A DNA stretch of 64,000 nt from Xanthoparmelia taractica. Lineage: Eukaryota > Ascomycota > Lecanoromycetes > Lecanorales > Parmeliaceae. Under the pieces are notes generated by a model. It worked only from the letters and a program-made list of their open reading frames with translations. It made no database searches and was not told the DNA's origin. Where the stretch lies: assembly GCA_033085395.1 (NCBI GenBank), contig JANQBS010000167.1, positions 1 through 64,000 of the forward strand, read 5' to 3'. Position numbers and translations under genes: made by a program. This document shows, piece by piece, positions 24,301 through 34,051 of the stretch; position 1 is the stretch's first letter, and each line of letters starts with the position of its first letter.

Positions 24301-25716
24301 AACGCCAAGGGCAAGCTTCTTGTCCAATACACAAACCAGCAATGGAAAGATGATGTGGGTGATGTTATAATCTGTCCACAACAAGCCATCTACAAACTTT
24401 GGTTTGAGGAGAATAATGTTGCTACTCACACATGGCGCGCGGCTGGGAACCAAATAGTTGGCGGCACCGGCAATCAAAAACGTGCAGCAGCTTGTTCTCT
24501 TGTTCGAAGCGGATCAAGCTCGGCGACTGCCACAGGCACAGGTATTGCTAGTACCAGTACTGTGGGAACCAACACTGCAGGCACCGGTGTCAACACCGAC
24601 ACCAATACCAACACCAATACAAATACCAATATTGCAACCAACACGGGAACCCAATCCGGGTTTACAACATCGATAGTCAGTAGCTCCAATACTATCACTG
24701 CTGGCCCCACCGTCACAAGTGGAACAAGTGCGACTGGCTCTTCGCTGTCTTCCACGTCGTATGGATGCTATCCTTTCCAGGATCCTGACGCAGGGCCTGT
24801 AACGCCTCAGTGCCAGTGTGATGGACTTCCTGGCTTCTATCCCTATCTCAGCTCTAGTACAGGTCAACAGAGTTACAACCCCTGTGGGTATACGACATCA
24901 CCAACACCTGCCTCAGCAAGCTCCGTACCACCCTTCATAACCACCAAGTCTGACGGCGATGTTGTATCCTGTGCTTCCTCTACGTACTACAACTATGCAG
25001 TCAATACGATTCCGACGTGTGCTGGCGCCACAAAGGTCATCTCTACTGTTGCATCAATCGCATCAGTATACTCCGCCTCGGTCGCTTCCTCAGCTTCGGT
25101 AGCATCGGTCGCTTCGGTTTCATCCGCGTCGGATGCAGCATGGTCATCCGCTGCGGCTGTCCCAAGTGCTGCCTGCTGGATACTTGACGATGACGGATTC
25201 GGAGATTCTAGTTTTGAAGTTTATGGCATCAATGGATGGGCCGGTGAGGGTGGCTCCAAGCTATGGGACCAAGAAAATGGCTGCGGTATCGTATCTGGGG
25301 GAGAATTTTACACGGATGGGCAGACCATGTTTGAAGGCCGGCTTAGAGATACGCAGTACGCCTATTTCGGGTTAAGTTTCTTCAAAGGTGGCTGCGTTGA
25401 ACGGGCTGTTCACTCTGCCGGAGGGCCGTCGCCGGGCAATGGACCTGGTCAAATCGCATGTCAACATGCCCCATCAAGTCTGAGTAGCGACCAGTCGAAG
25501 GCTGTGAACAGCATCAAAATCCCGCAATTGAAAGCCGTCCAAGCTGTGGCTGAGGGAAATTCAAAAACCAATGCCCTTGCGAACATGTCGGAGAAAAAGG
25601 TCGTCCAACCAGGCCAATCGAATGCTGACTTGGTTGCATCTGCTTCAGCGGCGCTGCCTCACCTTCTAGCAGCTGCGAGTGGTGTATCTTCGGCACCTCC
25701 GCCCACTTCTAGTTAG
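21384..25716 (+). CDS. Secreted Thr/Asn/Gly-repeat protein
   Basis: Three exons (21384-22710, 22774-24089, 24166-25716) encode about 1,397 residues. A signal peptide covers roughly residues 1-20, and LLRRQ near residue 50 is a likely Kex2-type processing site. A cysteine-rich module (CTWSCAVCALYAPCENC) is followed by about 250 residues of TNTGTG-type repeats, rich in O-glycosylation sites. The second exon adds a Pro/Gly stretch, a Ser/Thr/Cys-rich segment and, around residues 640-830, a globular domain with ALTVAFDAVP and CWISHLWEIPWFTG, which I recall from uncharacterised secreted fungal proteins. The C-terminal part has further TNTN repeats and a Cys-containing domain. No GPI signal is evident at the end. 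The third exon may instead start at 24196; both acceptors keep frame. It is likely a cell-wall or extracellular protein, with function unknown. Confidence 0.8.
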
Positions 25717-26365
25717 GTATCGTCCTACAGCCTGCATGAAGGAGATAATTCAGTCATCTGTATTGACGACCTAGCATTTGCTGCGTCTTATTCTAGCGAC
25801 CTTTACAAGACTGTGTTCATATCGATCCCACCCTTCGATATTTGTTTCATGAGGTCCAGGGAACTCACTCGCATGAAAGGGACATGAATTTCACTCCTAT
25901 GAGAGGTATATAGATACCCAAAAGAGCTGGCTATTTATGCGCGAGGGAAATTGAATACGAATTACATTGTCGTTAGCAAACTGGCAGCATCTAGCTAGGC
26001 GTCCACCATAACTGTAGAGAAGTGATTCAGGAGTAGCGGTTACATATCATTACTGAATAGAATGTCGGCCTTAGAAGGGTTTATGGCTGAATAGTCATAT
26101 TTAGTAGTAAGGGTCTGGCCAGAGTATGGGTGAACCCTTCTAGAGCGAAACACGCTAGGGCAGAATGGCAAAATCTCAGCCCCATGCTATGCCACATTTG
26201 CCTCACACCCCCCAACCTACCAGCTACTTTCTGCTATATGTAAGTTGACAATCCCCCAAACCCTTCTCTTCCCTTCCCTTAATCCCTATACCTACTTTCT
26301 TACTTACTCACCAACACAAAACCCAAAAAGTCACCCAGCCCGTAATCCAATCCATACACAACATC
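25717..26365. other. Intergenic
   Basis: This 650 bp gap holds the 3' end of the secreted protein and the promoter of the ankyrin gene. A stretch at 26129-26180 (GTGAACCCTTCT...CTAGGGC...CTCAGCCCC) resembles the sequence at 455-505 and is probably a relic of the same small repeat. A C/T-rich run before 26366 looks like a normal fungal pyrimidine-rich leader. Confidence 0.45.
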
Positions 26366-27764
26366 ATGCCCTCCTCACCACCACCACCACCACCTAATCA
26401 TCATCCCCCTCCCTCCTCCCCTTCCCCTCCCCCTTCTTCATCCCCCAACACCAACCCAATGGACCTCATCCTCGCCGGCCTCGCCCAACAAAACCCCATC
26501 CCCACTGTCCAACAGGGTCTCGAGCTCATCGCCCGCAGAAGCCCCAAGGGTTTAACGCCTGCGTTGCTGCAGCGTGTGCTTAATCTGGCGGTTAAGAAGA
26601 AGAGGGCGGATGTGGTGAAGTGGTTGATTGATGAACGGGGGGCGGAGGTGGGGATGGTGAGGGGGGTGAGTTTAGGGGGTTTTGTTGGGGGAGGGGAAGA
26701 AGGGGGGGAGGGGGGGGGGGAAGAGGTGCTGGAGATGCTGGTGGAGAGGGGGTGGGATGTTAATGCTGCTGGGGGTGGGGGGAAGTGAGTTTGGACGGTT
26801 TTTTTTTTCGTTTTCCCTTTTTCCTTTCTTTTTCCTTTCTTTTCCCTTTCTTTTTTTCTTTTCTTTTCTTTCTTTTTGGTTTGGTTTGGTTTGGTTTGAG
26901 GGGGTTTGAAGGCTGAGTGGAAGTGATTTGTTCGGTGCGTGTTAAGAGGGGGGACCATTGAATGGATTTTTTCATGTGGCATGATTCTCCATGAGTACTG
27001 CAGCATGTTTGCTTTTTTTATATGCTTATCCGAACAAGTTTCGAGCGGCTTAATTTGGTTTCAATTATATTGCTAAGCTTCACATAGTCCCGACCCCCGC
27101 TACCCCGACTACCCCATCTACCATGTCTGCGCCTCCGAAAGACTTGTCCGCTGGTGTCTCGACCACGGCGCCCAAGTCGCATATTCGGACGTCGAGCAGC
27201 ACACCCCGCTGCTCGATTACGTCGCCAGATCCTCCTCCGCAGAGAATCTCGCCGTTTTCAAACTCCTCCTCGCTCATGGCGCCAAGTTGGGAAGAAGAAC
27301 GCTGCACTTGGCGGCGGCGGCAGCGGCAGCTACGGATGAGAAGATGGCGTTGGTGAGGTTTTTGGTGGAGGAGTTGGGGTGCGATGTTAACGGCATGGAT
27401 GTGCCGGAGGGAGAGAAGTATGGGAATCATTATGGGACGCCGGTTAATTATGTGACGCATGGAAGTGGGGGTGGAGAAATGGTCGTGAGGTACTTGCTTG
27501 AGGTGAGATTTCTTGTTATTCATTTTTAATTTCTTTCTTCTTTTGCTCTTTCGTCCGCATTGTCCGAAACTCCGAGAACAGGAACTGTCTTGCCGAGCCT
27601 GTGGCTGACTTGCTTTGATGTTTTCCCTTTTTTTCGTATAGAAAGGCGCGAATCCGCACCTCAAAGACTGTTGGGATGTCTGCGATGCCTTTGGCTATGC
27701 CAAGTTGGGGAATAAGAAGGTTTTGGATGTTCTGGATGAGTGGGAAGCACGGCAGGAGAGATGA
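26366..27764 (+). CDS. Ankyrin-repeat protein
   Basis: Three exons (26366-26784, 27088-27502, 27642-27764) give 318 residues; the introns are 303 and 139 bp. After a Pro/Ser-rich N-terminus, ankyrin-like helices begin near residue 35 and continue to the end: VVKWLIDERGAEV, LVRWCLDHGAQVAYSD, AVFKLLLAHGAKLGRRTLHL, ALVRFLVEELGCDVNGMD and KGANPHLKDCWDVCDAFGYA. Both splice joins recover ankyrin text in a frame that is closed without splicing. The first exon ends in a Gly/Glu-rich stretch encoded by long G runs. No catalytic domain is present, so it is presumably a protein-binding module. The partner and process are unknown. Confidence 0.8.
26785..27087 (+). other. Unusually long, pyrimidine-rich intron
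   Basis: The first intron of the ankyrin gene is 303 bp, several times the local norm. It starts GTGAGT and ends CACATAG, and contains a 100-base T/C-dominated run followed by four TGGTT repeats at about 26877-26900. An antisense open frame coding only Lys/Arg/Glu across this run is a composition artefact. Confidence 0.6.
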
Positions 27765-28616
27765 CTGTGGTGGTTGGCACAATCCAGCAGCGGGTGAAGG
27801 CTTTTTGGCAAGGGGAAGACGGGGGGAAATAGTAAGAGAGGCTGTAATGGTCTGCTCCGCGCTCCCAGCGCTTTTACTATTACAGCAAAACCTAAGGTAG
27901 TTAGAACCATATTCGACACGGCGATAGTCGGCTTCTTGCGATGTTGTTTGCCCCACGACCCGATTTCGTTAGTAAAGTAACGATAATCATTAGATTTTGT
28001 GAATATCGTTATAGAAAGTATGTATTTTAATATAAATTACGTCTTTTTTAGGTGTATAAGACTGACTTGAATCTAGCAGTGGGTAATCTTGGTATTTTTT
28101 AGTACTTTTCAGAGTAGGAGGCTTAGTAATCCACTGGTTGTAACGATATTCTGGTTATAGCGATTTTTTTGATTTTTGATTTTTTTTGACCGAGCGTATC
28201 GCTTTAAACCAGTATTACTGTAGTCTATACTCATCATGTAAAGAGCTAGCTACTGTTAGCTGGGTCGATGGAGAAGTACTGTAGGCACTGAACATAGCGT
28301 CAGTTAGGGATCACTTTTGCCGGCCAGAGCCAGCTCCTGTGGTGGAGAGGCAATTAGTACCACCCTGGTTCCATGGCTAGCACTGTGTTAGAAAAGATGG
28401 TGACGGATGATTGTGTGGCTACGAGAGAACTCTGACGATATACAAGCGATAGGGCTCAGTAATGCCAAAAACCAACAAGCACCGCCCTCTTTAAGCGCCC
28501 AAGGATCCCCGTCGTTGTCCGGGCTACTGCTGCAAACAGAAGTCTTCTGAAATTCTGAGACTTACGTTACCTACAGGCCTCAATCCCCTCCGGCTTCTGA
28601 CATTCTCAGCATCATC
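27765..28616. other. Intergenic with transposon relic
   Basis: The stretch 27900-28230 is AT-rich and contains a pogo-like terminal repeat (separate entry). The block at 28431-28469 matches, inverted, the block at 20269-20307. The final 150 bases should carry the promoter of the kinase-fold gene at 28617. No open frame is supported. Confidence 0.5.
27965..28228. mobile_element. Possible pogo/Fot1-like MITE remnant
   Basis: Read on the minus strand, the right end starts TACAGTAATACTGGTTTAA and carries subterminal motifs of the ATCGCTATAACCAG / ATCGTTACAACCAG type, the vocabulary of fungal pogo/Fot1 (Tc1-mariner) terminal repeats next to a TA target. The left part (27965-28015) holds related AACGATAATC and ATCGTTATAG words. 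No transposase frame remains, so this would be a small non-autonomous or decayed element. The boundaries are approximate. Confidence 0.4.
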
Positions 28617-29555
28617 ATGACTTTATCGCTTGCCCAATCTATCAAGCAAGTCGGTCCTAGTCGTTGGTATATCGGATCATTAGTGTGTGAACGAGTCAAA
28701 ACTATGCAGTACACGGATGCAGTTGCTGCTTGGGAAGAAGACGAGTGCACATACATCCTACGAAATAAAAACGACGGTGAAATCGCCCCTGCGTCCTTTG
28801 AGGAACCGTCAGATGAGTTACGACTAGTACACACGGGAGGAACTTTATCGGCGGTCTGGGCGATTGGCAGAGAGGCTTTCTGCAAGGTGAAAGTTCTCGT
28901 TCCTGGGCAGGAGGCTGAGGACAAGACAATTGCTTTCGTCAAGAAAATTGCGCCGCAAATAACGACACCAGAGGTCATATACGCCTGGACTGAGCATGAT
29001 AGGTCATTTCTGGTTCTTAGGCGGATCCAGGGATCTACTCTGAGAGATGCCTGGGCATCACTCTCGCTTTCTCAGCGCGACTCGATGGTCAAGACTATCG
29101 CAGGTCATTGCGATCTATTGGCCAAAAATACATCAAAGACGCTGTGTAGTGTCACAGGGAGGCCTGTACTCGAGCCATATCTAACCCTATCCGATGATGC
29201 TGATCTTGTGGGTTTGTTGACGCACAAGGAATGCGAGGAATCTTTCTCATCTGCCTCGCTTGAGTGTCCGCCGCTCGGAGAAGACTTTCATTTCTACCAC
29301 CCGGACCTCGGACCGGGAAACATCATAGTGTCCGATGATGGGACGCTGGCTGGTATTCTAGATTGGGAGGCTGCTGGCTACTATCCTGCTTTTTGGATTT
29401 CCACTAAACCCTCAGTTTCCCCTGGCCTTGATTTCTGTCCGTCAGTAGCGGACTGTGAGGATGGTGAATGGAGAAAACGCCTACGGATAGAGCTGGAGAG
29501 TTGGGGTTATCCACGAGCTGCGGAGTGGTTTATGAAATGGCGAGGTTTGGCTTAA
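28617..29555 (+). CDS. APH-family phosphotransferase-like protein
   Basis: Member of the aminoglycoside phosphotransferase/choline kinase-like fold group, common in fungi with mostly unknown small-molecule substrates. The intronless frame gives 312 residues. The N-lobe contains a strand-turn region at about 78-105, where CKVKVLVPG could hold the ATP-binding lysine. The C-lobe has the Brenner motif FYHPDLGPGNIIV (His-x-Asp-x(4)-Asn) and the metal-binding GILDWEAAGYYP near residues 220-258. All catalytic residues expected of the family are present, so activity is plausible. The short N-lobe makes it smaller than typical 350-400 residue fungal members. It lies alone between relic-containing gaps. 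It should not be read as an antibiotic-resistance gene on this evidence. Confidence 0.82.
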   Translation: MTLSLAQSIKQVGPSRWYIGSLVCERVKTMQYTDAVAAWEEDECTYILRNKNDGEIAPASFEEPSDELRLVHTGGTLSAVWAIGREAFCKVKVLVPGQEAEDKTIAFVKKIAPQITTPEVIYAWTEHDRSFLVLRRIQGSTLRDAWASLSLSQRDSMVKTIAGHCDLLAKNTSKTLCSVTGRPVLEPYLTLSDDADLVGLLTHKECEESFSSASLECPPLGEDFHFYHPDLGPGNIIVSDDGTLAGILDWEAAGYYPAFWISTKPSVSPGLDFCPSVADCEDGEWRKRLRIELESWGYPRAAEWFMKWRGLA

Positions 29556-31768
29556 GATATAAGACTTTATCATCTGGACCTAACAGCTAAGGTGTTTTAA
29601 AAACGACGCTAGAACTCTTTATCTGGAGTAGAGGAGGATCAGAGTGAAACTCAAGTCATGAACACAGTGCTCCATCTTACGGTCAAAGCTCGTTGACTGA
29701 AGAATCTGAAAAATGCTGATCAAGGAATGAGGACCATAGGATGCGGGGTGTTTGAGAGGGTTCTTTTGAGACGTATAAGCTTTTGCAGACACTCTCCAGG
29801 ACATAAAACTGGGGTTATCTCGTCTTCAAATTATCACAAAAACACGGGCAGCTCCGCTCCGCAAGACTGGCAATTAGCCCTGGCTGTGTTATTTCCTTTC
29901 CCACATTTTGGGCAATTCATATTTGGTGGGGTTTGAGATTACGGTTTATCAAGTTTAAACCTTGCTTCAGTCAGCAGCATGAACATGATGGAAGAAAGGC
30001 AAGACCAACGGATGCTTTTGGATATATCAGCTCTATCTGATGGTTCTGTGTAGAGAAACAATGGGGCTTCGTCCTTGTCTTATATGTCGACGCTGTTACC
30101 CTGCTCTGCATATTAGAGCTACACGCATCAACGCTACCAGATCAATGAAACACTATCTTTGCTAAGCCGCAGAGGCGTGCATTGACTCAGCCTTAGTATA
30201 GCCGCGGATTTGAACTTTACACAAGTTTTCTCCCATCTCCACCAGTCTTTTGTAACCATGCTGCCTAAATGTTGGGGTCACGCCCTACGAGTTCTACTTC
30301 AACCTCATTTTCTACATGGATTCGCCCTTTCCTGCCTAAAGGGAGCAAGTTCTGACAGCCTCTAATTCATCCAGTAGTGAAGCGCGTAGACTATTAGGGG
30401 GATCAGGCGGACGTACCGTAGCCTATCAGTACACAATTTGTGTTCATGTTAGCAGCAGATCTCCAACACCTTGTAGGCTAGGCCTGTTGCACCATGCACA
30501 ACATACTGCAGTGCTCGTGAATAGCTGATGATGGTTGGCGAAAAGGATCTCATCTGTGTAAGGTACCTGGATATCTGCCATCACTAATATTATTCTTTCT
30601 TCCTCCGAGGGTCCCATAAGAAGGTTAACAGAGTGGTTCAGCGACGCCCTCACCACACACTTAAAGTTGCGCGTATATACTGGCCTATGACCGCCTTTAT
30701 ATATTCCCTACCTTATGTAGATAGATCAGCTAGCCTCGACCAATCATTGAACGCTATCTCTGCTTGGTAATATGTATCACAAGATTGTAGGGTTGCACTA
30801 TTGACATGATAAGATACCTTCTATTAGTGCTGACTGTACCGATCGCTAAGAACCTCGGTGAGTTCAGATCTCGATGATATGCATCCACACAGACCGGACT
30901 TGACCAGTTGCCCCGGGGTTGCAACGTCCACTCAGCCACAGCCCAACCACGAAACCGGAGGTTTAGGGTAAAGTGAGGTATGGACTATGGCAAAATGACC
31001 CTTTACACATCAATATGCAATCCTATCGGAGAACACGCAGCAGGTTCCATGTGTGTCCTTTTCTAGCATACGAAATAACATACTGCCGACCATGCGTTGC
31101 GATGCAACTTCCCGTAGGGTAGAGCTGACAGAGCTTCCTTTTAGAGAATTCCGGTTCGAATCACTACTACAACCAGACTATCCATTCCCGCGGTTGTGAA
31201 ATTCGATATACGTTCGGCGATAAAGAGTTGGTCCATTAGACTATTAATAAAATACACCCATAATTACTGACTCTATCATATAGAATCCTGTTTTTGCCCT
31301 ACAGGGTAGCATACGCTGTAAGACGGAGTAATCCCACGCTAACGCATAGACGTAGGCTCTTCCTTTTACCTTAGGCATGTCGAATCCGCTGTATGTCGAA
31401 TAGATTCTGTCAAAAAACGGATCCGAATATCAGTGAAGGTCAAGCGGGTAAGTGATTTGCTTCATGTAAACCACTTACACAATCCTAGCCTTTCGCTTGG
31501 GCGGCTCAGGTGGGAAGGCTACCTCAGCAGCGGGTGGGCACTCTGTCAGAATGAAGACGTCAGCCTTCCACGTGATTAGTGTGCTGATGGTGGCTGTACT
31601 CAAGGCAGTAGGTCTGACTGGGCTGAAGGTTTCTTATCAGACTATGATACTCATGCATGAAGACGGTGTATCCAGGCCTCCTGCCCACATATAGTAGAAT
31701 CGAGCTGCTCAAATGACGGACTTGTCTTTGATTTCACCTGCTTCATAGTCGCAGTTCTCTCCGCAATA
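29556..31768. other. Long intergenic region with dispersed repeat
   Basis: 2.2 kb without a supported gene. The minus-strand frame at 30444-30656 (70 codons) reads somewhat protein-like but is isolated. A 107 bp repeat copy lies at 30664-30770 and a shorter third match to its end at about 30137-30168. The short frame at 31497-31694 has no recognisable domain. The last 70 bases are the leader of the rhodopsin-like gene. Confidence 0.5.
30664..30770 (+). repeat. Dispersed repeat, copy A
   Basis: Shares a core GTATATACTGGCCTATGACC and a tail around ATAGATCAGCT...TTGAACGC with copy B at 43022-43142, over a little more than 100 bases with small indels. Both copies lie in gene-free DNA on the same strand. 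It may be part of a solo LTR or a MITE; it has no coding capacity. Confidence 0.65.
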
Positions 31769-33283
31769 ATGTCCGCCGAATTCCCTGCCGGAGTCCCACT
31801 CTCCCAGATTCCAGCTGGTGTCCCGCCCAAAGGTGTGACACCTAATTTCGTCGACCCTCCGTCGCGTGAGGGTTTGGTAATTTGGGTCTGTGCGATCATG
31901 ACGGCGCTGACGTTATTCTTCGTGGTCACACGGGTTTATTTGGCTTTGCAATCGAAGCACAAACTTGTATTGGACGAATTTACCCGACCCCAGTACCAAG
32001 GTAGTCTTGGGTGGTGAAGCAGTCTTCGCTGACCGATGAGTAGATTGCTGCCTCATTGCCATGGTGCTCTCGTTTTCCTATACTGGCATCGCAATCAATG
32101 GTAAGCCTAGATATTCCGCCTACTACCCGTCCTATAACATCTCACAACTCTTTCTTCCCGGAGAGAAAGCATTTTCGTCATTCGTGGGATCTACCCGTGA
32201 GTGCTTATAACGAGGCGTATTTAAAGGTCCGTGTCTGACGGTAGATCTTTCTACGGTGCATGCTAAATCATAACCTTTCCGACAGACACAATTTGCGAGA
32301 GACGTGCTTTTAGGCCCCAGTTCATTCTTTGCCAAGGTCTCTCTTTTGTTATTGTACCTACGCATCTTCGGCCCTAAAAAGTTTACTCGTTACGCAATAT
32401 ATATTGGTCTAGCCTTCGCTTTCTGCCTTTACTGGATCAATATTCCCATTTTGGCATACTACTGTGCCCCCAGTGCTGGAAAGAGGTGGACCTCGTCGGA
32501 AATAGGACGTAAGTGCTGGACTTCGATAATCCTAGGCCTAGTCCAAGGCCCTCTCAATGTCATCTTCGACTTATTCATCTTTATTTTGCCTATTCCTGTC
32601 GTGATGGGACTGCAAATGTCCCTGAGGAGACGCATAGCTGTGTTGGCTGTGTTCTTCACAGGGTTACTGTAAGAAAGATCCTTTTCCATTCTTAGAAATG
32701 ATACTCTTAATTCTAACAACAAGAAGCGCGATCGCTGCCAGCATCTTCGGTCTGGTGTTCCGAGTCAAGACGTTCTTGTCCGAGGACGAGTGGTATGCAG
32801 CGATCCTCCCCATCTACGCGTGAGTCTTGATGATCTGATTCAAAGTTCCACAAAGTCATCCGACTAACCATAAGCTAGAATCCTAGAGGCGGACGTTGCC
32901 ATCATTTGCAGTTCCATGCCCGCCTTTTCTTCCTTCTCGAAAACCTACTTGGCAAAATCGAAATACATCGCCTACCTCCGGGATCGCCTCGCTTTCTATC
33001 TTGCGGTTTCGCAAACAAAGCTGGTGTCCAAGGCCAAATCCTTCTCCCCCCAGTCAGAGAGATCGCAATGTGGAAATGACCAGTCCGACAGGTTTTCACG
33101 TTTATATGTGGGCCAATATTCCAAATTGAACGAGGACACAGATACATCCAAGGCCAGCACCTTTGGGAGCGTTTCACCAAGATTCACGCGGCTCCTTATG
33201 GGGATCTGGAAGAAGGGGTTATCATGGAGTCTCTATCCGTAGAGCAATCGGCACATACGGCACATGCTGCGAATCAACTATAG
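31769..33283 (+). pseudogene. Rhodopsin-like 7-TM protein, frame broken twice
   Basis: Related to the large fungal family of rhodopsin-fold integral membrane proteins (PTH11-like neighbours). Recognisable exons are 31769-32000, 32044-32100, about 32164-32226, 32286-32668, 32727-32819 and 32879 onward; most have good GT...AG borders and branch sites (TTCTAAC, GACTAAC). Membrane segments include VIWVCAIMTALTLFFVV, VSLLLLYLRIF, YAIYIGLAFAFCLYWINI and VIFDLFIFILPIPVVMGL. Two defects are visible. No acceptor puts the HSWDLPVSAYNEAYL exon in phase with the preceding exon, which ends in IAIN. Near 33175-33182 the frame changes by one base before the family-like tail GDLEEGVIMESLSVEQS, which ends at TAG 33281-33283. 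Unrepaired, the frame ends at 33242. It is either a young pseudogene or the sequence carries two indel errors. Confidence 0.65.
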
Positions 33284-33664
33284 TGACCGATGAGCGTCGA
33301 GACAAAAGAGCAGACAGAGCCACCAAGCTAGTCTCACTGATTACTCAAGTATTTAGAGACCCGAGCTCCTCGTTAATTCGGGTGTTGCCTTGTGTGATCA
33401 CAACAGGGACTTAAGATGTGCGTGATAATCATCAATCGTTCGAGGAGATCCGCCTAATAGCTACAGATTTTCGCAGGATGGGGCTGGCAACTGAGTCCTT
33501 TTTTCTATGAAAGGGAATGAAACAATACATCTTTTTTTGAACCTCCAAAAGTCCATCTATAGGCCCTGAGCGCTGCGCTCACGTGACTAATGTATCTAGC
33601 TTGAAAGCTCCCGGAATTGCCCGCTGGAAAAAGCCTGATGGGCTCTACTTCCCATTAGAGGTCT
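33284..33664. other. Intergenic, nothing recognised
   Basis: 380 bp between the end of the rhodopsin-like gene and the FAD-oxidase fragment. It contains only short chance frames and no repeat that I can match within the window. Confidence 0.4.
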
Positions 33665-34051
33665 TTAGACTCGGATTGCACCTAGCTTTAGGTAGACATC
33701 GCGCCATATAGCTCTGCACCCATTAAAAGCGACACTTTTGTCCGGGCTGACCTCAATTCCATTAATAGATCTTGAGACGATGTTCACACCGTGATTGATA
33801 TTAGCACTATTTACAATTGGACTCTGCCCCTATCCGCGAAGAGCGAAGTGGACCTCAGTGTTTTTGACTGCGCTCAAGGAATTCAATATGTTTGCCATGA
33901 CTGCCACATCTCGAGAGGATGTCGGAGAGACGATGCAATCAGGGACCAATCGCTCTTCTTGCAGGGACCAATAATATTCCAGGCTTCGTGAGAAAGCACC
34001 GTCTGTTGAATAGGACACCTTGCTCCCAAGCGCGGCCGACAGAGCTTTGCA
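33665..34051 (-). pseudogene. Fragment of FAD-linked oxidase (FAD_binding_4 type)
   Basis: The translation from 34051 downward opens CKALSAALGSKVSY, continues with YWSLQEERLVPDCIVSPTS and reaches HFALRG, the start of the FAD-binding core of berberine-bridge/glucooligosaccharide-oxidase-like enzymes. An in-frame TAG at 33830-33832 interrupts exactly where the glycine-rich histidine loop (RGGGH in the family) should follow. The same frame then resumes with ANINHGVNIV, IEVSPDKSVAF and WRDVYLKLG before a stop at 33665. Only the first quarter or so of a roughly 500-residue enzyme remains. A CCGCAG acceptor lies directly before 34051, but no signal-peptide exon is found. This is a truncated, inactivated gene copy. 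Confidence 0.6.

Noticed and set aside
26401..27006. Minus-strand frame of 201 codons rich in Lys/Arg/Glu and Pro/Ser
   Set aside because: It is antisense to the ankyrin gene and reflects only the purine/pyrimidine bias of its first exon and intron.
28617..29555. Aminoglycoside resistance gene
   Set aside because: The fold is APH-like, but fungi carry many such proteins with unrelated substrates and nothing here points to antibiotics.
31140..31180. GGTTCGAATC, a tRNA B-box-like word
   Set aside because: The five bases on either side do not pair as a T-stem, and no A box, anticodon arm or acceptor stem fits.
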